Numbered from the stretch's first letter, positions 1 to 8,221 are shown. The stretch: DNA of 64,000 nt from CALAED01 sp036555725 (GCA_036555725.1 DATBKU010000068.1:49511-113510); one strand, 5' to 3'. Notes: generated by a model not told the origin, from the sequence alone. Numbers and translations are program-made.

Positions 1-574
1 CACCGCCCAGGCTGCCGTCGATCAGCATCAGCCCGATCTCGTTGACCAGCCCGTCGTGCACGGAGTAAGCACGCTGCGGCGAGACCTCGCGCAGGTAGGC
101 GATCATCTCGGGATTCTTCATCCACGGGGCGTTCGTCGGCACCAGCAGGGTCGGCACGGGCCGGTCCGGCACGGTGAACGCGTCGCCGGGATGGAAGACC
201 TCGCCGTCGACGAAGAAGCCGATGTTGTCGACCGGCGGCACGTCGGGGTGGAGGACCTCGTGCTTCTCCCCCAGGACGCCGACCTCGAAGCCGGCGATCG
301 TCACCGCGTCGCCGTCGCCGAGCGCCCGCGCGTTGCCGACGTCGAGCTGGTCGGCGACCGCGCGGCAGGTGTAGATCTCCAGACCTGGGTTGTCGCTCGC
401 CGCCTTCCGGATGCGCTCGGCGTCGAGGTGGTCCATGTGCTCGTGGGTGATGAGGAGGGCGTTGGCGCCGGCCAGCGCGTCGGCCTCCCTGGTCAGGGCG
501 CCCGGGTCGATGACGAGGGTCCGGTCGTCCTTTTGCAGTCGTACGCAGGCGTGGGTCAGCTTCGTAAGACGCAT
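1..574 (-). CDS. MBL-fold metal-dependent hydrolase (3' end beyond window)
   Basis: The reverse strand opens with MRLTKLTHACVRLQKDDRTL at 574 and stays open to the window edge, giving at least 191 residues without a stop. The segment THEHMDHLD (about residues 44-52) is the HxHxxDH metal-binding signature of the metallo-beta-lactamase fold, and a later HPGD supplies a further ligand. It resembles the UlaG-like/L-ascorbate-lactonase branch of small MBL hydrolases found in actinomycetes. The substrate cannot be read from the sequence. Only the C-terminus is missing. It is divergent from the membrane protein that starts at 675. Confidence 0.85.
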   Translation of the reverse strand, partial: MRLTKLTHACVRLQKDDRTLVIDPGALTREADALAGANALLITHEHMDHLDAERIRKAASDNPGLEIYTCRAVADQLDVGNARALGDGDAVTIAGFEVGVLGEKHEVLHPDVPPVDNIGFFVDGEVFHPGDAFTVPDRPVPTLLVPTNAPWMKNPEMIAYLREVSPQRAYSVHDGLVNEIGLMLIDGSLGG

Positions 575-674
575 GTCCAGATCATGTCACCGCGAGGGCC
601 AGGGGGTTAGCCCCACCCCGAACCGGGGCGATAGCACCGCTGCCAACGAGGCGGCGCGCCGCCATGCTCGAGCT

Positions 675-1238
675 ATGATCTCGATTCTCGCGCCCGTGCT
701 CGCCGTCTGGGCGTACGCCTCCGTACAGCTTTATGCGCTCGCAGTCCGCCGCGGCCGCCGGGGAGTGCGGTCGTCCGCGCTGCGCGCCCGCGCCGCCCTG
801 ATCGTCGGCGTGCTGCTCACGCTGCCCGCGGTCGCCGTCGACCCGTGGCTCGCGCCGCTGCTGTTGCTGCCGGCCGGCGCCGCCGTACTGCTGACGCTGC
901 CACGGCTCGGCGCGCTGATCCGGCCGCTGTACGCCGACCCGTGGGGGCCGAGTGACCCGGCCGTACGGCGCGCGACCCTTGACCCGGCGCTGACGGTGCC
1001 GGCGCCGGCGGGGCTGCTCGGCGCGTTGGTCGCCGGGCTGGCGCCGACGGGGGCGGCCGCCGCGCTGTGGTACGGCATCGTCGCCGTGGCCGCCGCCGGG
1101 CTGACGCTGGCCGCCCGGAGCCGCCGGACCCGGCTGGAGCGGCAGCGCATCGGCAGGCTCCCGCGCATGCTGGTCCGAGCCCCGCGGGCGAGGTACGACA
1201 TTCCAGAGCTACCGGAGCGCCACACTGTCGCCGCCTGA
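675..1238 (+). CDS. Small multi-pass membrane protein of unknown function
   Basis: A 187-residue protein starting MISILAPVLAVWAYASVQLY. I took the ATG at 675 because the hydrophobic segment starts there; sequence upstream in the same frame does not look coding. About five hydrophobic stretches (roughly residues 2-22, 37-55, 58-75, 112-130 and 132-147) predict an integral membrane protein. The C-terminus is basic and cytoplasmic-looking. No catalytic motif is visible and I do not recognise the family. It ends 69 bp before the next gene, with a KstR-like box in that gap. Confidence 0.6.
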   Translation: MISILAPVLAVWAYASVQLYALAVRRGRRGVRSSALRARAALIVGVLLTLPAVAVDPWLAPLLLLPAGAAVLLTLPRLGALIRPLYADPWGPSDPAVRRATLDPALTVPAPAGLLGALVAGLAPTGAAAALWYGIVAVAAAGLTLAARSRRTRLERQRIGRLPRMLVRAPRARYDIPELPERHTVAA

Positions 1239-1263
1239 CATTGACGCGCCGGACACCCGTTGG

Positions 1264-1277
1264 TAGAACACGTTTCA
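1264..1277. promoter_or_regulatory. KstR-like operator box
   Basis: TAGAACACGTTTCA fits TnnAACnnGTTnnA, the published KstR binding consensus of mycobacteria and rhodococci, at every fixed position. It lies 30 bp before the start of the APH-like gene at 1307, where repressor binding would block transcription. A second and third full match lie at 8222 and 25496, also ahead of acyl-CoA catabolism genes. That a KstR homologue acts here is inference; no kstR gene is in the window. Confidence 0.55.
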
Positions 1278-1306
1278 CCTCGGGGGTTCAGCGCAAGGAG
1301 GCGGCG

Positions 1307-2392
1307 ATGCCCGTACCAGACCAGCGCGACCCCGAGATCACCCGCGACCTGTTGACCCAGTGGCTGTCTCCGCATCTGCCCGGCGTCCGGATCCCACTGC
1401 TCGAAACCCCATCGACCACCGGCTTCTCCAGCGAGACGCTGATCTTCGACGCGACGTGGGGCGATCGGCAGGAGGGCTTCGTGGCCCGGGTGGCGCCGAT
1501 CCACTTCCAGATCTTCCCCGAGCCCCGGTTCGCCGAGCAGTACCGCCTGATGCGCCTGCTCGACGAGCGCACCGACATCCCGGTGCCGCCGATCCGCTGG
1601 TACGAGCCGACGGCCGAGCCGCTGGGCGCGCCGTTCTTCGTCATGGGCCGCGTCGACGGCAAGGTGCCCACCGACATGCCGCCCTACCACCAGGACGGCT
1701 GGGTCACGGAGGTCACTCCGAAGGAGCGGGCGGCCATGTGGTGGTCGACGCTGGAGATCCTGGCCCGGCTGCACGCGCTGGACCCCGGTGACTTCGGCTT
1801 CCTCGACCAGCCGGCGTACGGCCCACGGGGGATCGAGCAGCGGCTGGGCTACTACGAGCACTACCTGAAGTGGGCGTATCCGGGCCCGCAGCCCACCGCC
1901 GTGCAGGCCCTGCAGTGGCTGCGCGCCCACCCTCCGGCGGAACCGGAGCCGATCGCGGTGCTCTGGGGCGACGCCCGCATCGGCAACGTGATCTTCCAGG
2001 ACGGAGTCCCGCGGGCCGTGCTCGACTGGGAGACCGCGACGCTCGGCGCACCCGAAGAGGACCTCGCCTGGTTCTGCTACCTCGACCGGCACCATTCGGA
2101 GGGCATCGGCGTGCCGCGGCTGGACGGCTTCCCGACCTATGAGGAGACGCACGAGCGGTACGGCGAGCTGCTCGGCAGGCCACCGCGGAACATGTTCTAT
2201 TACGAGGTGCTGTCCGCCTTCAAGTTCGCCGTGATCATGGCTCGGATCGGCCAGGCGTTCATCGACTTCGAGCTGGTTCCGCCCGACAGCGACTTCCCGT
2301 ACAACAACACCGCCAGCCAACTGCTCGCGAAGATCCTCGACCTGCCGGCGCCGGGCTCGGAGCCCATCGATCCGTTTGGAGGCTCGCGGTGA
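1307..2392 (+). CDS. Aminoglycoside-phosphotransferase-like (APH/ACAD10-type) kinase family protein
   Basis: A 361-residue protein with the APH/choline-kinase fold. The ATG at 1307 follows AAGGAGG (1295-1301). The Brenner-type catalytic loop reads LWGDARIGNVIF (about residues 221-232): Trp replaces the usual His, but Asp and Asn are kept. VLDWETATLG follows as the metal-binding DxD-like segment. Family members in actinobacteria sit with acyl-CoA dehydrogenases and resemble the N-terminal domain of ACAD10/ACAD11, which phosphorylates 4-hydroxyacyl-CoAs; that role is inference here. It overlaps the next gene by 4 bp and has a KstR-like box upstream, which suggests a co-transcribed catabolic pair. 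Confidence 0.8.
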   Translation: MPVPDQRDPEITRDLLTQWLSPHLPGVRIPLLETPSTTGFSSETLIFDATWGDRQEGFVARVAPIHFQIFPEPRFAEQYRLMRLLDERTDIPVPPIRWYEPTAEPLGAPFFVMGRVDGKVPTDMPPYHQDGWVTEVTPKERAAMWWSTLEILARLHALDPGDFGFLDQPAYGPRGIEQRLGYYEHYLKWAYPGPQPTAVQALQWLRAHPPAEPEPIAVLWGDARIGNVIFQDGVPRAVLDWETATLGAPEEDLAWFCYLDRHHSEGIGVPRLDGFPTYEETHERYGELLGRPPRNMFYYEVLSAFKFAVIMARIGQAFIDFELVPPDSDFPYNNTASQLLAKILDLPAPGSEPIDPFGGSR

Positions 2393-3486
2393 CGCTTTCG
2401 CCGCTCGACGACTACCCCATCCACCAGGTCCCGCAGGTGATGCGGCACGTCGGCACCTCGGATCGCAACTTCTACGACCGGTACTACTTCAACTGCCACC
2501 CTTGCTCGGACGAGCTCATGCTGATCATCGGGCTCGGCCAGTACCCGAACCTTGGCGTCAGCGATGCGTTCGCGCTGGTCAGGCGGGGTTCGCTGCACCG
2601 TGTCGTCCGAGCGTCGCGGGAGCTGGGCGACGACCGGATGAACACCGCGGTCGGGCCGTTCCAGGTCAGCGTGATCGAGGGACTGCGGCGGCTGCGGGTC
2701 GTGCTGGACGCCAACCCGCACGGCCTGTCGTTCGACCTCACCTGGGAGAGCGCGATCCCCGCCCAGCTCGAGCCCCGGCACTACCTGCGCTGGCAGGAGC
2801 GGGTGGTCTTCGACTCGATGCGGCTGGCACAGACCGGGCGATGGAGCGGATCCATCACGATCGACGGCGAGACGATCGACGTGACGCCGGATCACTGGTG
2901 GGGGTCGCGCGACCGGTCCTGGGGCGTCCGCCCGGTCGGCGAGCCGGAGCCGCCGGGCATCCAGGTGAAGAACCCGGGCACGTTCTACTGGCTGTACGCG
3001 CCGATCCAGTTCGACGACCACTCGATCCTTTGCATCGTGCAGGAGGACGAGAAGGGCCGGCGGCTGCTGGAGGAGGCGGTACGGGTGTGGCCGGACGAGA
3101 AGCGGGACCCCGAGTACCTGGGGCGTCCGGAGTACCGGCCCGCGTACGCCGAGGGCACCCGCGACGTCGTGTCGGCGACGATCTCGTTCAACCCCCCGGG
3201 CGGCAAGCCGTTCGACGTGCAGGCGACGCCGATCCTGCCGGTGCACATGATGGTCGGCACGGGGTACGGCCTGGAGCCCGACTGGAAGCACGGCATGTAC
3301 CAAGGCCCGGACCTCATGGTGCAGGGCGCCTCGTACGACATCCGCAAGGACGAGGACGCCGCCCGGATGTGGGGCATGATCGACGCCGTGGCCCGGTTCC
3401 AGTACGAGGATCCGGACAACGGCGGCCGCGTCGGCTACGGCCTGTTCGAGTACTGGGCGCTCGGCCCGCACCCGAGCTTTACCTGA
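2389..3486 (+). CDS. Conserved protein of unknown function, coupled to the APH-like kinase
   Basis: A 365-residue soluble protein starting with GTG inside the GTGA overlap with the upstream stop, so the two are translationally coupled. There is no signal peptide or membrane segment. Near the middle (about residues 167-184) is a Trp/Arg-rich motif, DHWWGSRDRSWGVRP. Such WGxRDRSWG segments occur in actinobacterial proteins found beside APH-like kinases, some assigned to lipocalin-like CrtC/AttH-type folds. I do not know the reaction. Its coupling and the shared KstR-like box suggest a step in lipid or steroid breakdown. Confidence 0.7.
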   Translation: MTLSPLDDYPIHQVPQVMRHVGTSDRNFYDRYYFNCHPCSDELMLIIGLGQYPNLGVSDAFALVRRGSLHRVVRASRELGDDRMNTAVGPFQVSVIEGLRRLRVVLDANPHGLSFDLTWESAIPAQLEPRHYLRWQERVVFDSMRLAQTGRWSGSITIDGETIDVTPDHWWGSRDRSWGVRPVGEPEPPGIQVKNPGTFYWLYAPIQFDDHSILCIVQEDEKGRRLLEEAVRVWPDEKRDPEYLGRPEYRPAYAEGTRDVVSATISFNPPGGKPFDVQATPILPVHMMVGTGYGLEPDWKHGMYQGPDLMVQGASYDIRKDEDAARMWGMIDAVARFQYEDPDNGGRVGYGLFEYWALGPHPSFT

Positions 3487-3513
3487 GCCCCGCCGGTGGG
3501 CCAGACTCCGTCC

Positions 3514-4881
3514 ATGACCGGGTGGGTGGGTAAGACCGCGACCGAGATCGCGGCCGCCGTTAAGAACGGTGATGTCACGGCGCGCGAGGTCACGCAGGAG
3601 CATCTCGACCGTATCGCCGCGATCGACGGCGAACTCGGCGCGTTCGTACGGGTGCGTACAGAGGCGGCGCCAGACGAGGCGGCCGCGGTCGACGCCAGGG
3701 CCGACCGCAACGATCTGCCGCTCGCCGGGGTGCCCGTCGCGATCAAGGACAACGTGCCCGTCGCCGGCGAGCCGATGCGCAGCGGCTCGGCCGCGACCCC
3801 GGACACGCCGCAGGAGAAGGACCACCCGCTGGTGGCCCGGCTGCGGGCCGCCGGCGCGGTCGTCGTCGGCATCACCAACCTGCCCGAGCTGGGCATCTAT
3901 CCGTTCACCGACAACGTGTACGGCATCGCCCGCAACCCGTGGAACACCGGCCGTACGGCGGGCGGGTCGTCCGGCGGCTCCGCGGCGGCCGTCGCGTCGG
4001 GCATGGTGCCGATCGCGCACGGCAACGACGGCGGCGGATCGATCCGCATCCCGGCCGCCAACTGCGGGCTGTTCGGGATCAAGCCGGGGCCCGGCGTGGT
4101 GCCCTCCGACGTCGGCGAGAGCAGCTGGGGCGGCCTGTCCGAGAACGGCCCGCTCACCACGACGGTCGCCGACGCCGCGCTGATGCTGGCCGTGATGGCC
4201 GACGACGCGTCGCTGGCCGGCCTCGCCGAGCCGGAGTCGCTGCGGATCGGCGTGTCGGTCAAGCCGCCGTCGGCCGGTATGACGATCGACAAGGAGTTCA
4301 AGCGGACGGTCGCCGCGACCGGAGCCGAGCTCACCGCCCTCGGGCACTCGGTGGAGGAGGACGACCCGGGCATTCCGTTCTGGGCGGCCAACGCGTTCAT
4401 GGCCCGGTGGCTGTCGTACCCGGGCATCGACGCCGAGCCGTACCTGACCGACCCCGATCTCGCGAAGCTGCTGCAACCTCGCACCCGGCGGCATGTACGG
4501 GCGGGCCGCATCGTGACGAAGCTGCGGGCCCCGAAGGACAACGACCGCGAACGGCTGCGGCACGCCGTCGCGCCGTTCTTCGGCCGTCACGACGTGCTCG
4601 TCACGCCGACGACGGCGCACCCGGCGCCGCGGGCCCGGCGGGGCGAGACCTCCTGGCTGCGCAGCTTCGGCACGTCGGTGCGGTACGCGCCGATGACCGG
4701 GGCGTGGAACCTGGCAGGCTATCCGGCCATGACGGTGCCGGCCGGGGTCGGCGAGTCGGGACTGCCGCTCGCCGTGCAGCTTGTCGCCACGCCCGGCAAG
4801 GAGGCGCTGCTGCTCGGCCTGGCCGCGCAGCTGGAACAGCGCCGCCCGTGGACCCGGCACGCCCCCTCGTACACGGTCTAG
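3514..4881 (+). CDS. Amidase-signature family amidase
   Basis: A 455-residue protein with a full amidase signature. AIKDN places the catalytic Lys at residue 78, GGSSGGS (about 150-156) holds the cis-Ser, and DGGGSIRIPA (about 174-183) holds the nucleophilic Ser. These enzymes hydrolyse amide bonds such as aryl, fatty-acid or nitrile-derived amides; the substrate here is unknown. It lacks the GatB partner context of a tRNA amidotransferase. I prefer the ATG at 3514 (MTGWVGKTATEI) over GTG at 3496, since family alignment begins near WVGKTA, although neither has a strong ribosome site. Its stop TAG shares CTAG with the stop of the converging gene. Confidence 0.88.
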   Translation: MTGWVGKTATEIAAAVKNGDVTAREVTQEHLDRIAAIDGELGAFVRVRTEAAPDEAAAVDARADRNDLPLAGVPVAIKDNVPVAGEPMRSGSAATPDTPQEKDHPLVARLRAAGAVVVGITNLPELGIYPFTDNVYGIARNPWNTGRTAGGSSGGSAAAVASGMVPIAHGNDGGGSIRIPAANCGLFGIKPGPGVVPSDVGESSWGGLSENGPLTTTVADAALMLAVMADDASLAGLAEPESLRIGVSVKPPSAGMTIDKEFKRTVAATGAELTALGHSVEEDDPGIPFWAANAFMARWLSYPGIDAEPYLTDPDLAKLLQPRTRRHVRAGRIVTKLRAPKDNDRERLRHAVAPFFGRHDVLVTPTTAHPAPRARRGETSWLRSFGTSVRYAPMTGAWNLAGYPAMTVPAGVGESGLPLAVQLVATPGKEALLLGLAAQLEQRRPWTRHAPSYTV

Positions 4882-5672
4882 GAACGGGGGATCGAGGCCA
4901 CGAGGCGGCGGAGGCCGGACAGCCAGCGGTCGCGGTCGGCCGCCTTGCGCCGCACGTACTCGGCGACCTCGGGATGCGGCAGGATCAGGAAGCTCTCCGC
5001 GGCGAGGCCGGCGACGACCGCATCGGCCACCTCATCGGGCGACAGCAACCTGCCGGCCGCCTCGACCACGAGGGCGCCCTTGTCGCCCATCTGCAGGCCG
5101 CCGGTGAGCATCGGGGTCCGGACGCCCTGCGGGCACAGCGCGCTGACCTTGATGCCCTGGTCGCCGTACGTCACGGCCAGCCACTCGGCGAAGGCCACCG
5201 CGGCGTTCTTGGTGACGGCGTACGGCGCGTCCCCCGGCTGGGTGAGCAGCCCGGCCGCCGAGCAGGTGTGGAGCAGGTAGCCGCGGCCGCGCGCGAGCAT
5301 GTCCGGGATGACCGCGCGAGCGGCGTAGATGTGCGCCCGTACGTTGACCGACCAGGCGGCGTCCCAGGTTTCGTCGGGCGCGTCGAGACCGAGGCCGGTC
5401 GCGATACCCGCGTTGGAGCACATCAGGTCGACCGGGCCCAGCTCGGCCACGGTCGCGTCGACCATCGCCCGGACCTGCGCTTCGTCGGTCACGTCCGTAC
5501 GGATGGAGATCGCACGGCAGGGCAGGCTCGCGGCCACGCCGGCGACGGCGGGCTCGTTGATGTCGGCGAGGCAGAGCCCGGCGACGCCGGCCGCGGCGAA
5601 CCTGCGGGCCATGGCGGCACCGATGCCGCTGCCCGCGCCTGTGATGATGGCTACGGCACCGGAAAGATCCAT
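4878..5672 (-). CDS. Short-chain dehydrogenase/reductase (SDR)
   Basis: A 264-residue classical SDR. It has the cofactor motif TGAGSGIG at residues 11-18, an NAG motif (SNAGIA), a catalytic Ser in HTCSAAG and the active-site YAVTK. The acidic residue after beta-2 (LADINE) favours NAD(H). The substrate is not evident; neighbours suggest hydroxyacyl-CoA or a steroid alcohol. It converges on the amidase gene, both stops falling in CTAG at 4878-4881, and is transcribed away from a second SDR at 5760. A perfect operator palindrome lies 11 bp upstream of its ATG. Confidence 0.85.
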   Translation of the reverse strand: MDLSGAVAIITGAGSGIGAAMARRFAAAGVAGLCLADINEPAVAGVAASLPCRAISIRTDVTDEAQVRAMVDATVAELGPVDLMCSNAGIATGLGLDAPDETWDAAWSVNVRAHIYAARAVIPDMLARGRGYLLHTCSAAGLLTQPGDAPYAVTKNAAVAFAEWLAVTYGDQGIKVSALCPQGVRTPMLTGGLQMGDKGALVVEAAGRLLSPDEVADAVVAGLAAESFLILPHPEVAEYVRRKAADRDRWLSGLRRLVASIPRS

Positions 5673-5682
5673 GACGGCAACA

Positions 5683-5698
5683 TACCGACCGGTCGGTC
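5683..5698. promoter_or_regulatory. TetR-type operator palindrome between divergent SDR genes
   Basis: TACCGACCGGTCGGTC contains a perfect 14-bp palindrome, ACCGACCGGTCGGT (5684-5697). It lies 11 bp upstream of the ATG at 5672, between two divergent SDR genes. From memory it fits the site of the Thermus PfmR/PaaR-type TetR regulator of phenylacetate and fatty-acid genes (TACCGACCGNTNGGTN). A weaker ACCGA-N7-TCGGT copy lies at 5724-5740. TetR control of one or both SDR genes is inference; no such regulator gene adjoins them. Confidence 0.55.
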
Positions 5699-5759
5699 GC
5701 CCGAGGAAGCTTCTATAGAGTAGACCGAGCCCAATTCGGTTTGGTGGATGGAGGGTCGC

Positions 5760-6527
5760 ATGCGGACCGGACTCGAAGGCAAGACCGCGCTGGTCACCGG
5801 CGCTTCGCGGGGGATCGGCAAGGCCACCGCCCTGGAGCTGGCCGCGGAGGGCGCCAACGTCGTGCTCGCCTCCCGCAAGCAGGACGCGCTGGACGCGGTC
5901 GCCGCCGAGATCCGCGAGGCCCATCCCAAGGTCGGGGTGCTGGCGAAGGCCGCGCATGTGGCCCGCGAGGACGATGCCCGGGCCTGCGTCGACGCGGCGG
6001 TCGCCGAGTTCGGCGGCATCGACGTGCTCGTCAACAACGCCGGTACGAATCCGTACTTCGGCCCGATGGTCGACATCGACCCCGTCCGCGCCCAGAAGAT
6101 CGTCGAGATCAACCAGTTCTCGATCGTGCAGTGGACCCAGCTCGCCTGGAAGGCGTCGATGGAGCAGCGCGGCGGCGCGATCATCAACATCGCCTCGGTG
6201 GGCGGCATGGCGACCGAGATCGGCATCGGCTACTACAACGTGTCGAAGGCGGCGGTCATCCACCTGACCAAGCAATTCGCGATGGAGCTGGCGCCGCAGG
6301 TCAGGGTCAACTGCGTCGCGCCCGGGCTGGTCAAGACGCACCTCGCCCGCGCGCTGTGGGAGAACAACGAGGAGGCGATCAGCAAGTACATGCCCCTGGG
6401 CCGGATCGGGGAGCCGGAGGACATCGCGCAGGCCGTGGTCTTCCTGGCGGGCGACGCCGCGTCCTGGCTGACCGGGCAGATCATCGTCGTCGACGGCGGC
6501 TCCACCGTCCGTCCCTCCATCGCCTAG
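5760..6527 (+). CDS. Short-chain dehydrogenase/reductase, FabG-like
   Basis: A 255-residue SDR starting MRTGLEGKTALVTGASRGIG. GGAGGG (5750-5755) sits 4 bp before the ATG at 5760, so I prefer this start over ATG 5748. It shows the TGASRGIG cofactor motif, NNAGT, catalytic Ser in IASVGG and YYNVSK. The C-terminal LTGQIIVVDGGSTVRPS is typical of 3-oxoacyl-ACP reductase-like SDRs. It probably interconverts a 3-hydroxyacyl and a 3-oxoacyl thioester, or a related alcohol and ketone. The next gene starts 9 bp downstream in the same direction, so they are probably co-transcribed. Confidence 0.88.
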   Translation: MRTGLEGKTALVTGASRGIGKATALELAAEGANVVLASRKQDALDAVAAEIREAHPKVGVLAKAAHVAREDDARACVDAAVAEFGGIDVLVNNAGTNPYFGPMVDIDPVRAQKIVEINQFSIVQWTQLAWKASMEQRGGAIINIASVGGMATEIGIGYYNVSKAAVIHLTKQFAMELAPQVRVNCVAPGLVKTHLARALWENNEEAISKYMPLGRIGEPEDIAQAVVFLAGDAASWLTGQIIVVDGGSTVRPSIA

Positions 6528-6536
6528 GGGCCCGGT

Positions 6537-7499
6537 ATGAGTGCGCGCTGGGGCCTGACCATTCCGCTGGCCCGCATGCCGCTGGCCGACCAGCGGGAGA
6601 TCATCGCGGAGCTGGCCGGCCTCGGGTACACCGACGCCTGGTCGGCCGAGACCAACGGGACCGACGCCTTCACCCCGCTCGCCCTCGCGTCGCAGTGGGC
6701 GCCGACGCTGCGGCTCGGCCCGGCGATCGTGCCGGTCTACACCCGCGGCCCCGGGCTGCTCGCCCAGCAGGCCGCCACCTTGGCCCAGCTGGCCCCGGGC
6801 CGGTTCGTCATGGGCATCGGCACCTCGTCGCCCGCGATCGTGCAGAGCTGGAACGGCATCCCGTTCGACGAGCCGTACCGCCGCACCCGCGACACGCTGC
6901 GCTTTCTGCGCCGGGCGCTGACCGGCGAGAAGGTCACCGAGGAGTACGACACGTTCGCGGTGCGCGGCTTCAAGCTCGACGTGCCGCTGGAGTCGCCGCC
7001 CCCGATCGTGCTCGCCGCGCTGCGCCCGGGCATGCTGCGGCTGGCGGCCCGCGAGGCCGACGGGGCGATCACCAACTGGCTCGCCCCGCACGACGTACGG
7101 ACGGTGCGGCAGGCGTTCGGCGACGAGAAGGAGCTGATCGCGCGCATCTTCGTCTGCCCGACCGAGAACGCCGAGGAGGCCCGGCAACTCGGCCGCTGGA
7201 TGATCGCGGCGTACATGACCGTCCCGGTGTATGCGGCGTTCCACGACTGGCTCGGCCGCGGCGAGGCGCTCAAGCCGCTGCACGAGACGTGGCGGGCCGG
7301 CGATCGCAAGGGCGCGCTGGACGTCATCCCCGACGAGGTCGTCGACGACCTGATCGTGCACGGTTCCCCAGAGCGGTGCCGAGCCCGCATCCAGGAGTAC
7401 GTCGACAACGGGCTCACCACTCCGGTGCTCATGATCCTGCCAGGTGGCGGCCTGGCCGGAGCGGACGCCGTACGCGCCCTCTCTCCCGCCGGGCGTTGA
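6537..7499 (+). CDS. LLM-class (luciferase-like) F420-dependent oxidoreductase
   Basis: A 320-residue TIM-barrel protein of the bacterial luciferase superfamily. Typical segments are the N-terminal GLTIPLARMPLADQ, LRLGPAIVPVYTRGP and LAPGRFVMGIGTSSP. Actinobacterial members of this length generally use reduced F420. The probable role is a hydride transfer in a catabolic pathway. M. tuberculosis has a related LLM gene, Rv3520c, next to the thiolase pair that resembles 16793-19022 of this window. It starts with ATG 9 bp after the SDR gene and ends about 88 bp before the HesB-like gene. Confidence 0.85.
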   Translation: MSARWGLTIPLARMPLADQREIIAELAGLGYTDAWSAETNGTDAFTPLALASQWAPTLRLGPAIVPVYTRGPGLLAQQAATLAQLAPGRFVMGIGTSSPAIVQSWNGIPFDEPYRRTRDTLRFLRRALTGEKVTEEYDTFAVRGFKLDVPLESPPPIVLAALRPGMLRLAAREADGAITNWLAPHDVRTVRQAFGDEKELIARIFVCPTENAEEARQLGRWMIAAYMTVPVYAAFHDWLGRGEALKPLHETWRAGDRKGALDVIPDEVVDDLIVHGSPERCRARIQEYVDNGLTTPVLMILPGGGLAGADAVRALSPAGR

Positions 7500-7587
7500 A
7501 ACTCCCGGGTTTACGGAGGCCACGCCTGGGCAGGGTGGCCAAGGTCCAAACCCCAGAGTCCGAAACCCAGAGTAAGGAGAGCTGGTC

Positions 7588-7869
7588 GTGCTCACGCTTA
7601 CCGATGGTGCCGTCCAGGTGATTCGCACCGTGACGTCGCAGCCACAGCTGCCGGAGGACACCGGAATCCGGATCGTGACCCAGGACACGGCGGGATCGTT
7701 GAGCCTCTCGGTATCCGAAGGTCCGCAAGAGGGGGACCAGGTCGTGGAGACCGGGGGCGCTCGTGTCTTCCTCGAGGCGGGTGCCGCCACGGCGCTGGAC
7801 GACAAGACGCTCGACGCTGAGATCGACGACAAGGGCGACGTGTCCTTCTTGATCGGCCAGCAGGCGTAA
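7588..7869 (+). CDS. Cysteine-less HesB/IscA-fold small protein
   Basis: A 93-residue protein starting with GTG, preceded by AAGGAG (7574-7579). The opening MLTLTDGAVQVIRTVTSQP and pattern of short beta strands match the HesB/IscA-like family often labelled Fe-S cluster assembly protein in actinobacteria. It contains no cysteine at all, so it cannot hold a cluster through the three conserved Cys of IscA. Its real role is unknown. It is a single gene ended by the hairpin at 7918. Confidence 0.7.
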   Translation: MLTLTDGAVQVIRTVTSQPQLPEDTGIRIVTQDTAGSLSLSVSEGPQEGDQVVETGGARVFLEAGAATALDDKTLDAEIDDKGDVSFLIGQQA

Positions 7870-7917
7870 ATAGATCCGGCGGCGGACGCCTTCCGCCGTC
7901 TCCCTTTAGCCAGGGCG

Positions 7918-7943
7918 CCGCCCTCCCACGTGCGGGAGGGCGG
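7918..7943 (+). terminator. Hairpin terminator after the HesB-like gene
   Basis: CCGCCCTCCC (7918-7927) and GGGAGGGCGG (7934-7943) pair perfectly over 10 bp around a 6-base loop, 49 bp after the stop at 7869. There is no U tract, as is common for terminators in high-GC actinobacteria. Confidence 0.65.
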
Positions 7944-7949
7944 TTCGCC

Positions 7950-8204
7950 ATGCCCTGCTCGGCCACGGAATGCGAGACTCGGCGCGTGACCTGCGAGCAG
8001 GACCGCTCCGACGACGACAACGCCCGGCCTTGCGCCGATGACGTCGTCGATCGAGATGAGCTCGATCGTCAGGTCCGCGACCATTACGGCACGTGGCGGG
8101 ACCGGCCGCCCGGCTGGAGCTGCCTGCTCGTCTTCGCGGTCCTGCTCCTCACCACGGCTCTGGCCGCGTACGGTCTCGTACTCCTGATCCAGGCGCTGCG
8201 CTGA
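7950..8204 (+). CDS. Small single-pass membrane protein, unknown
   Basis: Up to 84 residues. The N-terminal half is acidic (DRSDDDNARPCADDVVDRDELD). The C-terminus is one strong hydrophobic helix, SCLLVFAVLLLTTALAAYGL, ending in a short tail. ATG 7950 is only 7 bp after the hairpin above; GTG 7986 would give 72 residues and is equally possible, as neither has a clear ribosome site. This looks like a tail-anchored small membrane protein. I do not recognise it. Confidence 0.5.
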   Translation: MPCSATECETRRVTCEQDRSDDDNARPCADDVVDRDELDRQVRDHYGTWRDRPPGWSCLLVFAVLLLTTALAAYGLVLLIQALR

Positions 8205-8221
8205 CCGGCTTCCACGGCGAG

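Noticed and set aside
2200..4860. 886-codon reverse-strand open frame over the kinase, unnamed protein and amidase genes
   Set aside because: It is antisense to three genes with clear motifs, and its translation has the His/Arg/Asp-rich look of a GC-rich shadow frame.
3514..4881. GatA subunit of tRNA amidotransferase
   Set aside because: No gatB or gatC nearby, and the setting is catabolic; the signature alone also fits general amidases.
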